DNA of 64,000 nucleotides from Proteiniborus ethanoligenes (GTDB lineage Bacteria; Bacillota; Clostridia; Tissierellales; Proteiniboraceae): NCBI RefSeq assembly GCF_900107485.1, contig NZ_FNQE01000009.1, positions 1 to 64,000 of the forward strand, read 5' to 3'. Shown piece by piece: positions 18,626 to 28,150 of this stretch (position 1 is its first letter; each line of letters starts with the position of its first letter). The notes under the pieces were generated by a model. It saw only the letters and a program-made list of their open reading frames with translations, ran no database searches and was not told where the DNA came from. The position numbers and the translations under genes were made by a program.

Positions 18626-19774
18626 TTGAAGGAGATAAGCATATTAGGCTCAACTGGTTCAATAGGAACTCAAGCTTTAGATGTAATAAGAAAAACTAAG
18701 GAATATAAAGTTATAGCTTTGACTACAAATATAAATATAGATTTATTGGAAAAACAAGCTCTAGAGTTTAAACCTAAACTTGTTACTGTTATGGATCAAA
18801 AAAAATCTATTATTTTAAGGGATAGATTAAAAGGGTATAATATTAAAGTAGCATCAGGAGATGAAGGATTAATAGAAGCTGCTACTTTAGAAGATACTAA
18901 AGTTGTTATTAATTCAGTTGTAGGCATGATTGGTTTAATACCTACCTTAGAAGCTATAAAAGCTGGTAAAAAAATTGCTCTTGCAAACAAAGAAACTTTA
19001 GTCACTGCTGGTGAAATAGTTATGAGGGAAGCCTTAAAACATAAAACAGAAATATTACCAGTAGACAGTGAACATTCTGCTATTTTTCAATGCTTGAAAA
19101 GCGGTAATCAAAACGAAATTTCTAGACTAATACTAACAGCTTCAGGAGGACCATTTAGAGGCAAGAAAACAAATGATTTATTAAATATTAAAGTAGAAGA
19201 TGCACTTAAGCATCCTAACTGGGAAATGGGAAGAAAAATAACCATAGATTCTGCAACTCTTATGAATAAAGGATTAGAGATAATAGAAGCAAAATGGTTA
19301 TTTGATGTGGAAATAGATAAAATAGATGCAGTAGTACATCCTCAGAGCATTATTCATTCAATGGTAGAATTTGTTGATGGAAGCATTATAGCTCATATGG
19401 GAGTACCAGATATGAGAATACCAATTCAGTATGCATTGTCACATCCTATAAGAACAAAAAATGAAATTAATAAACTCGATTTTAATACCTTAAAAGAGCT
19501 TACATTTGAAAGGGCAGATATTGAAACCTTCCCATGTCTAGATTTAGCTTATAAAGCTATTAATGCTGGTGGTAGTATGCCGGCGGTATTGAATGCATCA
19601 AACGAAGTAGCTGTAGAATTATTCTTAAATAATAAAATTAGTTTTCTTAAAATACCTGAGATTATTAGCAATGTTATGGATTTGCATAGAAACATTTTAA
19701 ATCCAACATTAGACGATATTTTAGAAAGCGATAATTGGGCAAGGGAAACAGCTATGCATAAAACATGTTTATAA
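18626..19774 (+). CDS. dxr: 1-deoxy-D-xylulose 5-phosphate reductoisomerase
   Basis: DXR converts DXP to methylerythritol 4-phosphate with NADPH, the first committed step of the MEP isoprenoid route. The N-terminal nucleotide-binding motif ILGSTGSIGTQALDVI, the central ALANKETLVTAGE and PVDSEHSAIFQCL, and the catalytic HPNWEMGRKITIDSATLMN are all present. Length 382 is standard. TTG is the start, preceded by AAGGAGTGG. ispG further down belongs to the same pathway. Confidence 0.97.
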   Translation: MKEISILGSTGSIGTQALDVIRKTKEYKVIALTTNINIDLLEKQALEFKPKLVTVMDQKKSIILRDRLKGYNIKVASGDEGLIEAATLEDTKVVINSVVGMIGLIPTLEAIKAGKKIALANKETLVTAGEIVMREALKHKTEILPVDSEHSAIFQCLKSGNQNEISRLILTASGGPFRGKKTNDLLNIKVEDALKHPNWEMGRKITIDSATLMNKGLEIIEAKWLFDVEIDKIDAVVHPQSIIHSMVEFVDGSIIAHMGVPDMRIPIQYALSHPIRTKNEINKLDFNTLKELTFERADIETFPCLDLAYKAINAGGSMPAVLNASNEVAVELFLNNKISFLKIPEIISNVMDLHRNILNPTLDDILESDNWARETAMHKTCL

Positions 19775-19789
19775 GGGTGGTGTAAAAAA

Positions 19790-20803
19790 TTGCAAACAGC
19801 ATTAGCAACAATTTTTGTTTTTTTTATAGTAGTACTATTTCACGAGTTTGGGCATTTTATTGTTGCCAAATTATCTGGTATAAAAGTACACGAGTTTGCA
19901 ATAGGAATGGGACCTAAATTATTTAAAATAAACAAAGGTGAAACAGATTATAGTTTAAGACTTTTACCTATTGGTGGGTACGTAAAAATGGAAGGAGAAG
20001 ATGAATATTCAAATGATGCTAGAAGTTTTAGCAAAAAATCTATTAGAATAAGAATGGCAGTTATTGCTGCAGGTGCAATAATGAATTTTGTCTTAGCTAT
20101 TATTGTGTTTAGTATTTACTCTTTCTATATTGGAGTACCTACTACTACAATAGATAACGTGACAGAAGGCTTACCTGCTTATGAAGCTGGGCTTAGAAAA
20201 GGAGATACTATCATTACTATTGACAATTATAAGGTTAATAATTGGGAAGATGTAAAAAGTGCTATTAACGCTTCAAATGGACTAGAAATAAGAGTAACTG
20301 TTCTAAGAAATGAAAAAGAGCAATTTTTTTCAATAAAACCTATAATTGAAAAAAAAGATAATAGGCTTATTATTGGTATTTATCCTGAAATGGAGAGATC
20401 TTTAATATTATCAATAAAAAACGGCTTTGAAAATGTTATTCTAGTTTTAGGATTAATGTTTCAATTTTTTGTTATGCTCTTTAAAGGAAAAGTAAGTAGC
20501 GGTGATATATCAGGCCCAATAGGGATTGTATATCTTGTAGGGGAAGCAGCTAAATCTGGAACCCTCTATGTATTATATGTAGCTGGATTTATAAGTATCA
20601 ACCTTGGATTTTTTAACCTATTACCTATACCTGCATTAGATGGGAGTAGATTAGTATTTCTTCTAATTGAATTGGTAAGAGGGAAGCCAGTTAATCCAGA
20701 AAAAGAAGGGTTTGTACACTTTGTAGGCTTAGTATTACTAATGGCTTTAATGCTAGTGGTAGCATATAAGGATATAATAAAGTTTAATGTTTTTAGGTGG
20801 TGA
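19790..20803 (+). CDS. rseP: Site-2 intramembrane metalloprotease RseP/RasP
   Basis: This zinc protease cleaves membrane-spanning anti-sigma factors and signal-peptide remnants. H18-E-F-G-H22 (VVLFHEFGHFIVAK) in the first membrane segment is the zinc-binding motif. NLLPIPALDGSRL near the C-terminus supplies the third ligand. A PDZ domain lies around 110-185 (GLPAYEAGLRKGDTIITID). Length 337 is shorter than the double-PDZ proteobacterial form and normal for Firmicutes. Start TTG follows AAGGGTGGTG. Confidence 0.95.
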   Translation: MQTALATIFVFFIVVLFHEFGHFIVAKLSGIKVHEFAIGMGPKLFKINKGETDYSLRLLPIGGYVKMEGEDEYSNDARSFSKKSIRIRMAVIAAGAIMNFVLAIIVFSIYSFYIGVPTTTIDNVTEGLPAYEAGLRKGDTIITIDNYKVNNWEDVKSAINASNGLEIRVTVLRNEKEQFFSIKPIIEKKDNRLIIGIYPEMERSLILSIKNGFENVILVLGLMFQFFVMLFKGKVSSGDISGPIGIVYLVGEAAKSGTLYVLYVAGFISINLGFFNLLPIPALDGSRLVFLLIELVRGKPVNPEKEGFVHFVGLVLLMALMLVVAYKDIIKFNVFRW

Positions 20804-20807
20804 AGCT

Positions 20808-21854
20808 ATGAGAAGAGAGAGCAGAGAGTTATTATTGGGGAAAGTCGGGGTTGGTGGTTGCCATCCAATAACTGTTCAGTCTATGACTAATACAGATACA
20901 AGAGATATAGAAAAGACTGTTATTCAAATATTAGAGCTTGAAAGTCAAGGCTGTGATATAGTTCGTGTTGCTGTTCCAGACATGGAAGCTGCACAAGCAA
21001 TTAAAAAAATAAAATCCAGAATTAATATTCCCCTTATAGCTGATATACACTTTGACTATAGACTTGCTATAGAAGCTGTGATAAATGGAGTAGATGGTCT
21101 TAGAATTAATCCAGGCAATATAGGTTCAAAAGATAAAGTAAGAGAGGTAGTATCTGCTTGTAAAGACAGACAAATACCAATAAGAATTGGAGTTAATTCA
21201 GGTTCAATTAAGCGAGAAGTCATTGAAAAATTTAATGGAATAAATGAAAATTCTATGGTTTTTAGTGCCTTAGAACATGTTAGGATATTAGAAGAGGTAA
21301 ATTATAACAATATTAAAATTTCCTTAAAGGCAACGGATGTAGCTTTAACTGTAAATGCATATAAAAAAGCTGCAGAAGTAATAGACTATCCACTTCATAT
21401 TGGAATTACTGAAGCTGGTACTCCATGGAGCGGAACTATTAAATCCTCAATAGGTATTGGTTCCCTATTGCTTATGGGAATAGGTGATACTATAAGAGTA
21501 TCTCTTACGGGAAATCCTGTTGAAGAAGTCAAGGTAGGAAAGCAAATATTGAGAACTTTAGGATTACTTAAAGACAAAATAGAAATAATATCATGTCCAA
21601 CTTGTGGCAGAACTCAAATTGATTTAATAAATATTGTAAAGCAAGTTGAGGAAAGAATAGGAAATATTTCAAAGCCTATTAAGGTTGCGATAATGGGTTG
21701 TGCAGTAAACGGACCTGGCGAAGCTAGGGAAGCAGATTTAGGCATAGCAGGCGGTGCTGGCTGTGGACTTATTTTTAAAAAAGGCCAGATTATAAAAAAA
21801 GTAGAAGAAGATAAATTGCTTGATGAGCTAGTTAATGAAATAAATAAACTATAG
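20808..21854 (+). CDS. ispG: 4-hydroxy-3-methylbut-2-enyl diphosphate synthase IspG
   Basis: IspG is the [4Fe-4S] enzyme that converts MEcPP to HMBPP in the MEP pathway. The TIM-barrel domain starts with HPITVQSMTNTDTRDIEKT. The C-terminal cluster-binding domain carries SCPTCGRTQIDL and MGCAVNGPGEAREAD, which provide three Cys and one Glu ligand. I take ATG 20808 (348 residues), placed five bases after AGGTGGTG; the upstream ATG at 20787 overlaps rseP. Confidence 0.96.
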   Translation: MRRESRELLLGKVGVGGCHPITVQSMTNTDTRDIEKTVIQILELESQGCDIVRVAVPDMEAAQAIKKIKSRINIPLIADIHFDYRLAIEAVINGVDGLRINPGNIGSKDKVREVVSACKDRQIPIRIGVNSGSIKREVIEKFNGINENSMVFSALEHVRILEEVNYNNIKISLKATDVALTVNAYKKAAEVIDYPLHIGITEAGTPWSGTIKSSIGIGSLLLMGIGDTIRVSLTGNPVEEVKVGKQILRTLGLLKDKIEIISCPTCGRTQIDLINIVKQVEERIGNISKPIKVAIMGCAVNGPGEAREADLGIAGGAGCGLIFKKGQIIKKVEEDKLLDELVNEINKL

Positions 21855-21873
21855 AGAAAATTAAGGTGATTTA

Positions 21874-22512
21874 ATGCACTCTGTAACAGCTATTATACCA
21901 GCATTTAATGAGGAGAGAACCATTGGTGATGTAATAAAAGTACTACAAAGAGTTAATTTAATAGATAAAATCATTGTTGTAAGTGATGGTTCAGTTGATA
22001 GCACAGTAGATATTGCTAAAAAACACGAAGTAGAAATCGTAGAACTACGAGATAATATAGGCAAGGGTGGGGCATTAAGAAAAGGAGTAGATGCTTCACT
22101 TTCAGAGATTATGCTTTTTGTAGATGCAGATTTAATAGGGCTAAAGGAACAACATATAGTTGAATTATTACTTCCTATTCTTAAGGGAGAAGTAGATATG
22201 ACAATAGGAGTATTTAAGAGCGGAAGATTCACGACGGATTTAGCTCAGAGGGTAGCCCCATATCTTTCAGGTCAAAGAGCAATTAAGAGATATATTATTG
22301 AAAATATTCCTAATATTGATATTACAAGATTTGGAGTCGAGATTGCTTTAACTAAATATGTAACAAATAACAACATAAAATACAAGGAAGTGTTTTTAGA
22401 AAATCTTACTCATGTAATGAAGGAGGAGAAACTTGGATTAATTAAAGGTTTTGCTTCAAGACTTAAAATGTACTGGGACATTGTAAAAATAATGACAACT
22501 AAAGAAAGGTGA
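21874..22512 (+). CDS. Family 2 glycosyltransferase (DPM1-like)
   Basis: The 212-residue GT-A fold protein starts VTAIIPAFNEERTIGDVIK and has the metal-binding motif FVDADLIG at about residue 84. GKGGALRKGVDAS is typical of polyprenol-phosphate sugar transferases. No C-terminal membrane segment is evident. The nucleotide sugar and acceptor cannot be read from sequence. It sits 19 bases after ispG and four bases before an mgtC-like gene, and both interrupt the common ispG-polC neighbourhood. Confidence 0.82.
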   Translation: MHSVTAIIPAFNEERTIGDVIKVLQRVNLIDKIIVVSDGSVDSTVDIAKKHEVEIVELRDNIGKGGALRKGVDASLSEIMLFVDADLIGLKEQHIVELLLPILKGEVDMTIGVFKSGRFTTDLAQRVAPYLSGQRAIKRYIIENIPNIDITRFGVEIALTKYVTNNNIKYKEVFLENLTHVMKEEKLGLIKGFASRLKMYWDIVKIMTTKER

Positions 22513-22516
22513 TAAC

Positions 22517-23182
22517 ATGCTATCTGTTCAGCAGATTGCGTTTAGATTGATACTTTCCGTAGCTTTATCAGGAATTATTGGAGTAGAGAGGGAAATTATT
22601 AAAAGACCTGCAGGTCTTAGAACTCACATTTTAGTATGTGTAGGCTCTACTCTTGTTATGCTTACCTCTATACATATATTTTACACTTTTAAACCATTAA
22701 CCACATTACAGCCAGATAGATTAGGCGCGCAAGTTATTAGTGGAATAGGTTTTCTAGGTGCAGGCACAATCATTAGACAAGGGGATACTGTTAGAGGACT
22801 TACTACTGCTGCTAGTCTGTGGGCTGTAGCATGTATAGGTATTGCTATAGGAGCAGGTTTTTATATAGGTGCCGTAATTGCGGTATTACTGGTATTTATT
22901 ACATTATCTTCATTTGCAATCATTGAGAAAGGTATTAAAAATAAAAGAAATTATTTAAATCTAAAAATTACTTCAATAAATAAACCTGGTCAGCTCGGTA
23001 AGGTATGTCGGATAGTTGGAGACTTAGGTGGCAATATCATGAATATTGAATTAGAGCATGAGGAAGACCAAATGGAAATAATAAATTTAATAATTATGCT
23101 CCCTAATATTTCTGTAAAAAAAGAATTAATAGATAAACTAAAGGATGAAGATGGGGTTATTGAAGTGTTAAATAGATCATAG
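22517..23182 (+). CDS. MgtC/SapB family membrane protein
   Basis: The N-terminal part (1-145) has about five membrane helices and the MgtC family stretches GIIGVEREIIKRPAGLRTHI and ISGIGFLGAGTIIRQGDTVR, GLTTAASLWAVACIGIAIG. The C-terminal 70 residues form an ACT-like domain (KPGQLGKVCRIVGDLGGNIM). MgtC proteins are connected with magnesium limitation and, in pathogens, with survival in macrophages; in ordinary bacteria the role is open. ATG follows AAAGGTGAT. Confidence 0.87.
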   Translation: MLSVQQIAFRLILSVALSGIIGVEREIIKRPAGLRTHILVCVGSTLVMLTSIHIFYTFKPLTTLQPDRLGAQVISGIGFLGAGTIIRQGDTVRGLTTAASLWAVACIGIAIGAGFYIGAVIAVLLVFITLSSFAIIEKGIKNKRNYLNLKITSINKPGQLGKVCRIVGDLGGNIMNIELEHEEDQMEIINLIIMLPNISVKKELIDKLKDEDGVIEVLNRS

Positions 23183-23203
23183 TATAAGGGGGTAATACGT
23201 AGT

Positions 23204-26200
23204 ATGACCTTACATAAGAATAAAACTCTTAAGGACTTTATTAGAGATATAGGTGTTAATAATGAAGATGAATTCTTGACCAACATAATTATAAAAAGGG
23301 TTTTAATAAACACTAAGAGCAGAACCTTAAATCTCTTTTTAAAGTCAAACAATATAGTACCAAATGAAATAATAAGTAAAATTAAACAAATCTTATTAGG
23401 AAAATTTGAAGGACTAGAAGATGTAATTTGTTCCATAGATTATAAAGACATTATTGATAATGATGAAAATTCTTTAATTAATACGTACATGGATAACATA
23501 CTGGAATTAATTAAACAAGCCATACCTTCGAGCTTAGGGTGGCTAGATACAATTACTTGGAGCTTCAAGGACAAAGTATTAGATATTTCTGTTGGAAGCG
23601 AACTAGGCCTAGTAGCTTTACATAATAAAATTATGGACAAACAAATTGAAGGTTTAATAAAGAAAGAGCTCCATATAGACATTAGAGTTAAATTCAATTA
23701 TATTGAAAGTAATCATTTATCTGAAGAAGAACATTATAAGATTAAAGAATTTGAAGAAAACAAAATGCTTGAGGATTTAAATTTAGAGCAAGAATCCAAT
23801 GAAAAGACAATTAATACAAATAAAAATAAAACTACAAATAAAAAAGGAAACGGAAACATAATTTATGGTAATAAAATTGATAAGGATATAGTGAAAATTT
23901 CATCTATTAATATAGATTCTGGAAGTGTAACTATAGAGGGAGAAATATTCGATATAGAATGTAGGGAAATAAAGGGAGATAGAAAGATATATACCTTTAA
24001 TATTACTGATTTATCTAGCTCTATTACTGTAAAAGTCTTTGCAAATAAAAAGGCTCAAGAAAGTTTAGAACCTAATTTGAAAGATAAATTATATGTAAGA
24101 GCTTCTGGAGATGTTATATATGATAATTATATAAAGCAAACAATACTTAATTTAAAGTCTTTAGAGCTAGCTGAAAAGAAAGAAAGATTCGATGACAGCC
24201 ATGAAAAAAGAGTTGAGCTACATTGTCACTCAAAAATGAGTGCTATGGACGGAGTATCTAGCTTTATTGATATAGCAAAAAAGGCTTCAGAATGGGGACA
24301 TAAAGCTTTAGCTATTACTGATCATGGTATTGTCCAAGCTTATCCTGAAGGTATGGATGCAGCAAAAAAATTTGGAATAAAGGTACTGTATGGAGTAGAG
24401 GGGTATTTAGTTAATGATACTAAGCCCATAGTAATCAATCATAAGTCTCAAAACTTAGATACTGAATTTACTGTTTTTGATATTGAAACTACTGGACTTT
24501 CAAGTAAAAATGATAAAATCACTGAAATTGGAGCAGTCAAAATATTTAATGGACAAATTATTGATACCTTTAGTCAGCTAGTAAATCCCAATGTAAAAAT
24601 ACCAGATAGAATAGTTGAGTTGACAGGTATAACTGATGAACTTGTAAGGGATAAACCTACCATTGACGAAGTCATGCCAAAATTTCTTGATTTTATAGGT
24701 GATAGCGTATTAGTAGCTCATAATGCTTCCTTTGACATTGGATTTATTAGAGAAAACTGTAATCTTTTAAGATTAAAATTTGATTATACTTACTTAGATA
24801 CTTTACAGCTTTCACGGGAGTTATTTCCAGAGCTAAAAAGTCATAGATTAAACATCCTTGCTAAACACTTGCATATTAAGCTTGAAAATCATCATAGAGC
24901 TGTTGATGATTCGGAAGCAACGGCAAAAATATTTACCAATTTAATCCAAATGCTAAAAGAAAAAGAAGTTTCAAAATTAGAAGAAATAAATTATATATTT
25001 GAAGGAAATAAAAATATTAAATCTAATAATACCTTCCATATAATAATATTTGCAAAAAACCAAACTGGCCTTAGAAACTTATATAAAATAATATCAGAGT
25101 CTCATTTAGATTATTTTCATAGAACACCTAGAATACCAAAATCGTTATTAATCAAATATAGAAAAGACCTAGTAATAGGAACTGCTTGTGAAGCAGGAGA
25201 ATTGTATAGGGCTATTTTGTCTAACAGCTCAAAAGATGAGATTGAAGAAATAGTAAAGTTTTATGATTTTCTAGAAATTCAACCTATTTCAAACAATATG
25301 TTTTTAGTAGATAACCAATCTGTAAGAGATGTGGAAGAGCTAAAATCCATAAATAAAAATATAGTTAAGTTAGGCGAAGTATTTGACAAACCTGTTGTGG
25401 CTACAGGAGATGTTCATTTTTTAGAACCGCATGAGGAAATATATAGACGAATACTTTTAACTGGTCAAGGTTTTTCTGATGCAGATAAACCATTGCCATT
25501 ATACTTTAGAACGACAAATGAAATGTTAGAGGAATTCAATTATTTAGGAGAAGAAAAAGCTAAAGAAGTTGTTATATACAACACAAATCTAATATCAGAC
25601 ATGATAGAGGAAATAACTCCTATTCCTGATGGAACTTATCCTCCAATTATTGAAGGCTCAGAAGATGAGCTTAGAACTATGAATTATAAAAAGGCAAAAG
25701 AAATTTATGGGGACCCTTTACCAGAAATAGTACAGGCAAGGTTAGATAGGGAGCTAAACTCTATAATTTCAAATGGATATGCTGTAATGTACATTATAGC
25801 TCAAAAGCTAGTTTCTAAATCATTAAGTGATGGTTATCTTGTAGGCTCTAGAGGTTCAGTTGGGTCATCATTTGTAGCAACAATGAGTGATATAACAGAG
25901 GTAAATCCTTTGCCTCCACATTATGTGTGTACAAATTGTAAAAATAGTGAATTTATATTAGATGGCTCCATAAGCTCAGGAGTGGACCTTCCTGACAAGA
26001 CTTGTCCAAAATGTGGGACTAAATATAAAAAGGATGGACAAGATATACCATTTGAAGTTTTTTTAGGTTTTGAAGGAGATAAGGAGCCTGATATTGACCT
26101 TAACTTTGCTGGAGAATATCAATCTATAGCTCATCAATATACAGAAGAATTGTTTGGAAAGGGATATGTTTTTAGGGCTGGTACAATAGGTACTATTGCA

Positions 26201-27514
26201 GAGAAAACAGCTTATGGTTTTGTAAAAAAATATTTTGAAGAGAAAAATATTCCTATTAATAATGCTGAAATTAATCGCTTAGTTAAGGGATGTACTGGTA
26301 TCAAAAGGACATCAGGTCAGCATCCGGGAGGGATAATGGTTGTACCAAATTACAAAGAGATATATGATTTTACTCCTATCCAGTATCCAGCAGATGATAG
26401 TAAGTCTGGTGTAATCACTACCCATTTTGACTATAATTCCATTAGTGGTAGAATTCTTAAGCTTGACATACTTGGACATGATGTGCCCAGTATAATTAAA
26501 ATGCTAGAGGATATAACTGGTGTTAACGCTCAGAGTATTTCTTTAGACGATGAAACTACTTTAAAACTATTTACTAGTACAGAACCTTTGGGTGTTACTA
26601 AAGAAGAAATTAATTCAGAAGTTGGCACTCTTGGAATCCCAGAATTTGGGACAAAATTCGTTCGTCAGATGCTCATAGATACACAGCCTACAACTTTTGG
26701 AGAACTCGTAAGAATAAGTGGACTATCACATGGTACAGATGTTTGGATAAATAATGCTCAAGATTTAGTTAGAAATGGTATTGCAAGGTTAAGTGAGGTT
26801 ATATCTACCAGAGATGACATTATGCTATATTTAATATACAATGGTCTAGATAAGAAAAGATCTTTTAAGATAATGGAGGGAGTAAGAAAAGGTAGAGGCT
26901 TAACTAAAGAAGATGAAGATTATATGAGAGAAAACAATATTCCTGATTGGTACATTCAATCATGTAATACTATTAAATATATGTTTCCAAAAGCTCATGC
27001 TGTAGCTTATGTTATGATGTCTTTTAGAATAGCATATTTTAAAGTTCATTATCCAAAGGCTTTTTATGCTACTTATTTTACTACTAAGGCATTGGATTTT
27101 GATGCGGAACTTGTTTTAAAAGGTAAAGAAGTAGTAGAAAAAAAGATTGAAGAACTTGAAGACATGGGAAACAATAAAACTGCAAAAGAAAAAAACTTAT
27201 TGACTGTATTAGAAGTAGTATTAGAAATGTATGCTAGAGGCTTTGAATTTGAAAGAGTTGATTTATATAAATCCGACAGTGATAAGTTTTTGATTGGAGA
27301 AAAGGGCTTAATTCCACCTCTTAAATCACTTCAAGGAGTTGGAGAGAATGCTGCAAGAAATATTGCGGAAGAAAGAGTGAAAAGAGACTTTTTATCATTA
27401 GAAGATTTATCTAGTAGATGCAAAGTTACGAAAACTGTTATAGAGGCATTAGAAGTTCATGGCTGTTTAAAGGGCATGCCTGAAAGTAACCAACTATCTT
27501 TATTTAATATTTGA
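23204..27514 (+). CDS. polC: DNA polymerase III alpha subunit, PolC type
   Basis: PolC is the main replicative polymerase of low-GC Gram-positives. Order of parts in its 1436 residues: N-terminal tau-binding region; OB fold (about 235-325); PHP domain starting VELHCHSKMSAMDG; an embedded DnaQ-like 3'-5' exonuclease, FDIETTGLSSKNDKITEIG and LVAHNASFDIGF; the palm with a CxxC/CxxC zinc finger (YVCTNCKNS and KTCPKCGTKY) next to the catalytic PDIDLNFAGE; and C-terminal helix-hairpin-helix (LQGVGENAARNIAEERVK). The 1436 length is typical. PolC rather than DnaE1 as a full-length polymerase fixes the phylum. Confidence 0.97.
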   Translation: MTLHKNKTLKDFIRDIGVNNEDEFLTNIIIKRVLINTKSRTLNLFLKSNNIVPNEIISKIKQILLGKFEGLEDVICSIDYKDIIDNDENSLINTYMDNILELIKQAIPSSLGWLDTITWSFKDKVLDISVGSELGLVALHNKIMDKQIEGLIKKELHIDIRVKFNYIESNHLSEEEHYKIKEFEENKMLEDLNLEQESNEKTINTNKNKTTNKKGNGNIIYGNKIDKDIVKISSINIDSGSVTIEGEIFDIECREIKGDRKIYTFNITDLSSSITVKVFANKKAQESLEPNLKDKLYVRASGDVIYDNYIKQTILNLKSLELAEKKERFDDSHEKRVELHCHSKMSAMDGVSSFIDIAKKASEWGHKALAITDHGIVQAYPEGMDAAKKFGIKVLYGVEGYLVNDTKPIVINHKSQNLDTEFTVFDIETTGLSSKNDKITEIGAVKIFNGQIIDTFSQLVNPNVKIPDRIVELTGITDELVRDKPTIDEVMPKFLDFIGDSVLVAHNASFDIGFIRENCNLLRLKFDYTYLDTLQLSRELFPELKSHRLNILAKHLHIKLENHHRAVDDSEATAKIFTNLIQMLKEKEVSKLEEINYIFEGNKNIKSNNTFHIIIFAKNQTGLRNLYKIISESHLDYFHRTPRIPKSLLIKYRKDLVIGTACEAGELYRAILSNSSKDEIEEIVKFYDFLEIQPISNNMFLVDNQSVRDVEELKSINKNIVKLGEVFDKPVVATGDVHFLEPHEEIYRRILLTGQGFSDADKPLPLYFRTTNEMLEEFNYLGEEKAKEVVIYNTNLISDMIEEITPIPDGTYPPIIEGSEDELRTMNYKKAKEIYGDPLPEIVQARLDRELNSIISNGYAVMYIIAQKLVSKSLSDGYLVGSRGSVGSSFVATMSDITEVNPLPPHYVCTNCKNSEFILDGSISSGVDLPDKTCPKCGTKYKKDGQDIPFEVFLGFEGDKEPDIDLNFAGEYQSIAHQYTEELFGKGYVFRAGTIGTIAEKTAYGFVKKYFEEKNIPINNAEINRLVKGCTGIKRTSGQHPGGIMVVPNYKEIYDFTPIQYPADDSKSGVITTHFDYNSISGRILKLDILGHDVPSIIKMLEDITGVNAQSISLDDETTLKLFTSTEPLGVTKEEINSEVGTLGIPEFGTKFVRQMLIDTQPTTFGELVRISGLSHGTDVWINNAQDLVRNGIARLSEVISTRDDIMLYLIYNGLDKKRSFKIMEGVRKGRGLTKEDEDYMRENNIPDWYIQSCNTIKYMFPKAHAVAYVMMSFRIAYFKVHYPKAFYATYFTTKALDFDAELVLKGKEVVEKKIEELEDMGNNKTAKEKNLLTVLEVVLEMYARGFEFERVDLYKSDSDKFLIGEKGLIPPLKSLQGVGENAARNIAEERVKRDFLSLEDLSSRCKVTKTVIEALEVHGCLKGMPESNQLSLFNI

Positions 27515-27563
27515 TTTTTGGAAAAAACTATGATAGACTTAGAGGTAAATAAACGTGTGCATC

Positions 27564-27590
27564 AAGAGTGGGTCTCCCCACTCTTACTTT
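27564..27590 (+). terminator. Hairpin before rimP (terminator or leader attenuator)
   Basis: AAGAGTGGG (27564-27572) pairs perfectly with CCCACTCTT (27577-27585) around a four-base loop, followed by ACTTTATT. It lies after polC and 78 bases before the rimP ribosome binding site. Similar GAGTGGG/CCCACTC hairpins precede rimP-nusA in other Firmicutes, as I recall, so it may be a regulatory leader of the rimP operon rather than just the polC terminator. Confidence 0.65.
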
Positions 27591-27667
27591 ATTATATTGC
27601 CTAGTTTAGAATAAACTAAGTTATTTTATGGCAAAATATGAATGTATATTTACTTGGAGGTGAAAAA

Positions 27668-28132
27668 ATGAAAAAAAATGTTCTTGAAGACATGGTTACC
27701 AAAATGGTACTTCCAATATTAGATAATTATGAGTTTGAATTAGTTGATTTAGAATATACTAAAGAAGGTCCTCACTTTTACTTGAAGGTATTTATTGATA
27801 AACCAGGTGGAATAACTATAGATGATTGCCAAAAGGTTAGTGAACAATTAAGCGAATTACTTGATGAAAAAGATCCAATAGATGACAATTATTTTTTAGA
27901 GGTATCTTCTCCTGGACTAGATAGACCTTTAAAAAAGGATAAAGATTTAGAAAAAAGCATTGGTAAAGATATAGAAATAAGCTTATATAAACAAGTGGAT
28001 GGAAAGAAAAAATACATAGGTAGACTTACAAAATTCGATGAAAAAAGTATACTTATAAGTGATGAAAAAGAAAATATTATAGAGATAGATAGAGAGATTA
28101 TCTCTAAGATTAATTTAGCAATTAAATTTTAA
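27668..28132 (+). CDS. rimP: Ribosome maturation factor RimP
   Basis: RimP assists 30S maturation near the S12/S5 region. The start is ATG 27668, with GGAGGTGA just upstream; an upstream ATG at 27638 has none. The 154 residues show the family stretches ELVDLEYTKEGPHFYLKVFI, ITIDDCQKVSEQLSELLDE and FLEVSSPGLDRPLKKDKDL. It opens the rimP-nusA-ylxR-L7Ae-infB-rbfA operon. Confidence 0.95.
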   Translation: MKKNVLEDMVTKMVLPILDNYEFELVDLEYTKEGPHFYLKVFIDKPGGITIDDCQKVSEQLSELLDEKDPIDDNYFLEVSSPGLDRPLKKDKDLEKSIGKDIEISLYKQVDGKKKYIGRLTKFDEKSILISDEKENIIEIDREIISKINLAIKF

Positions 28133-28150
28133 TGGGAGGTTAGAGGGGAT

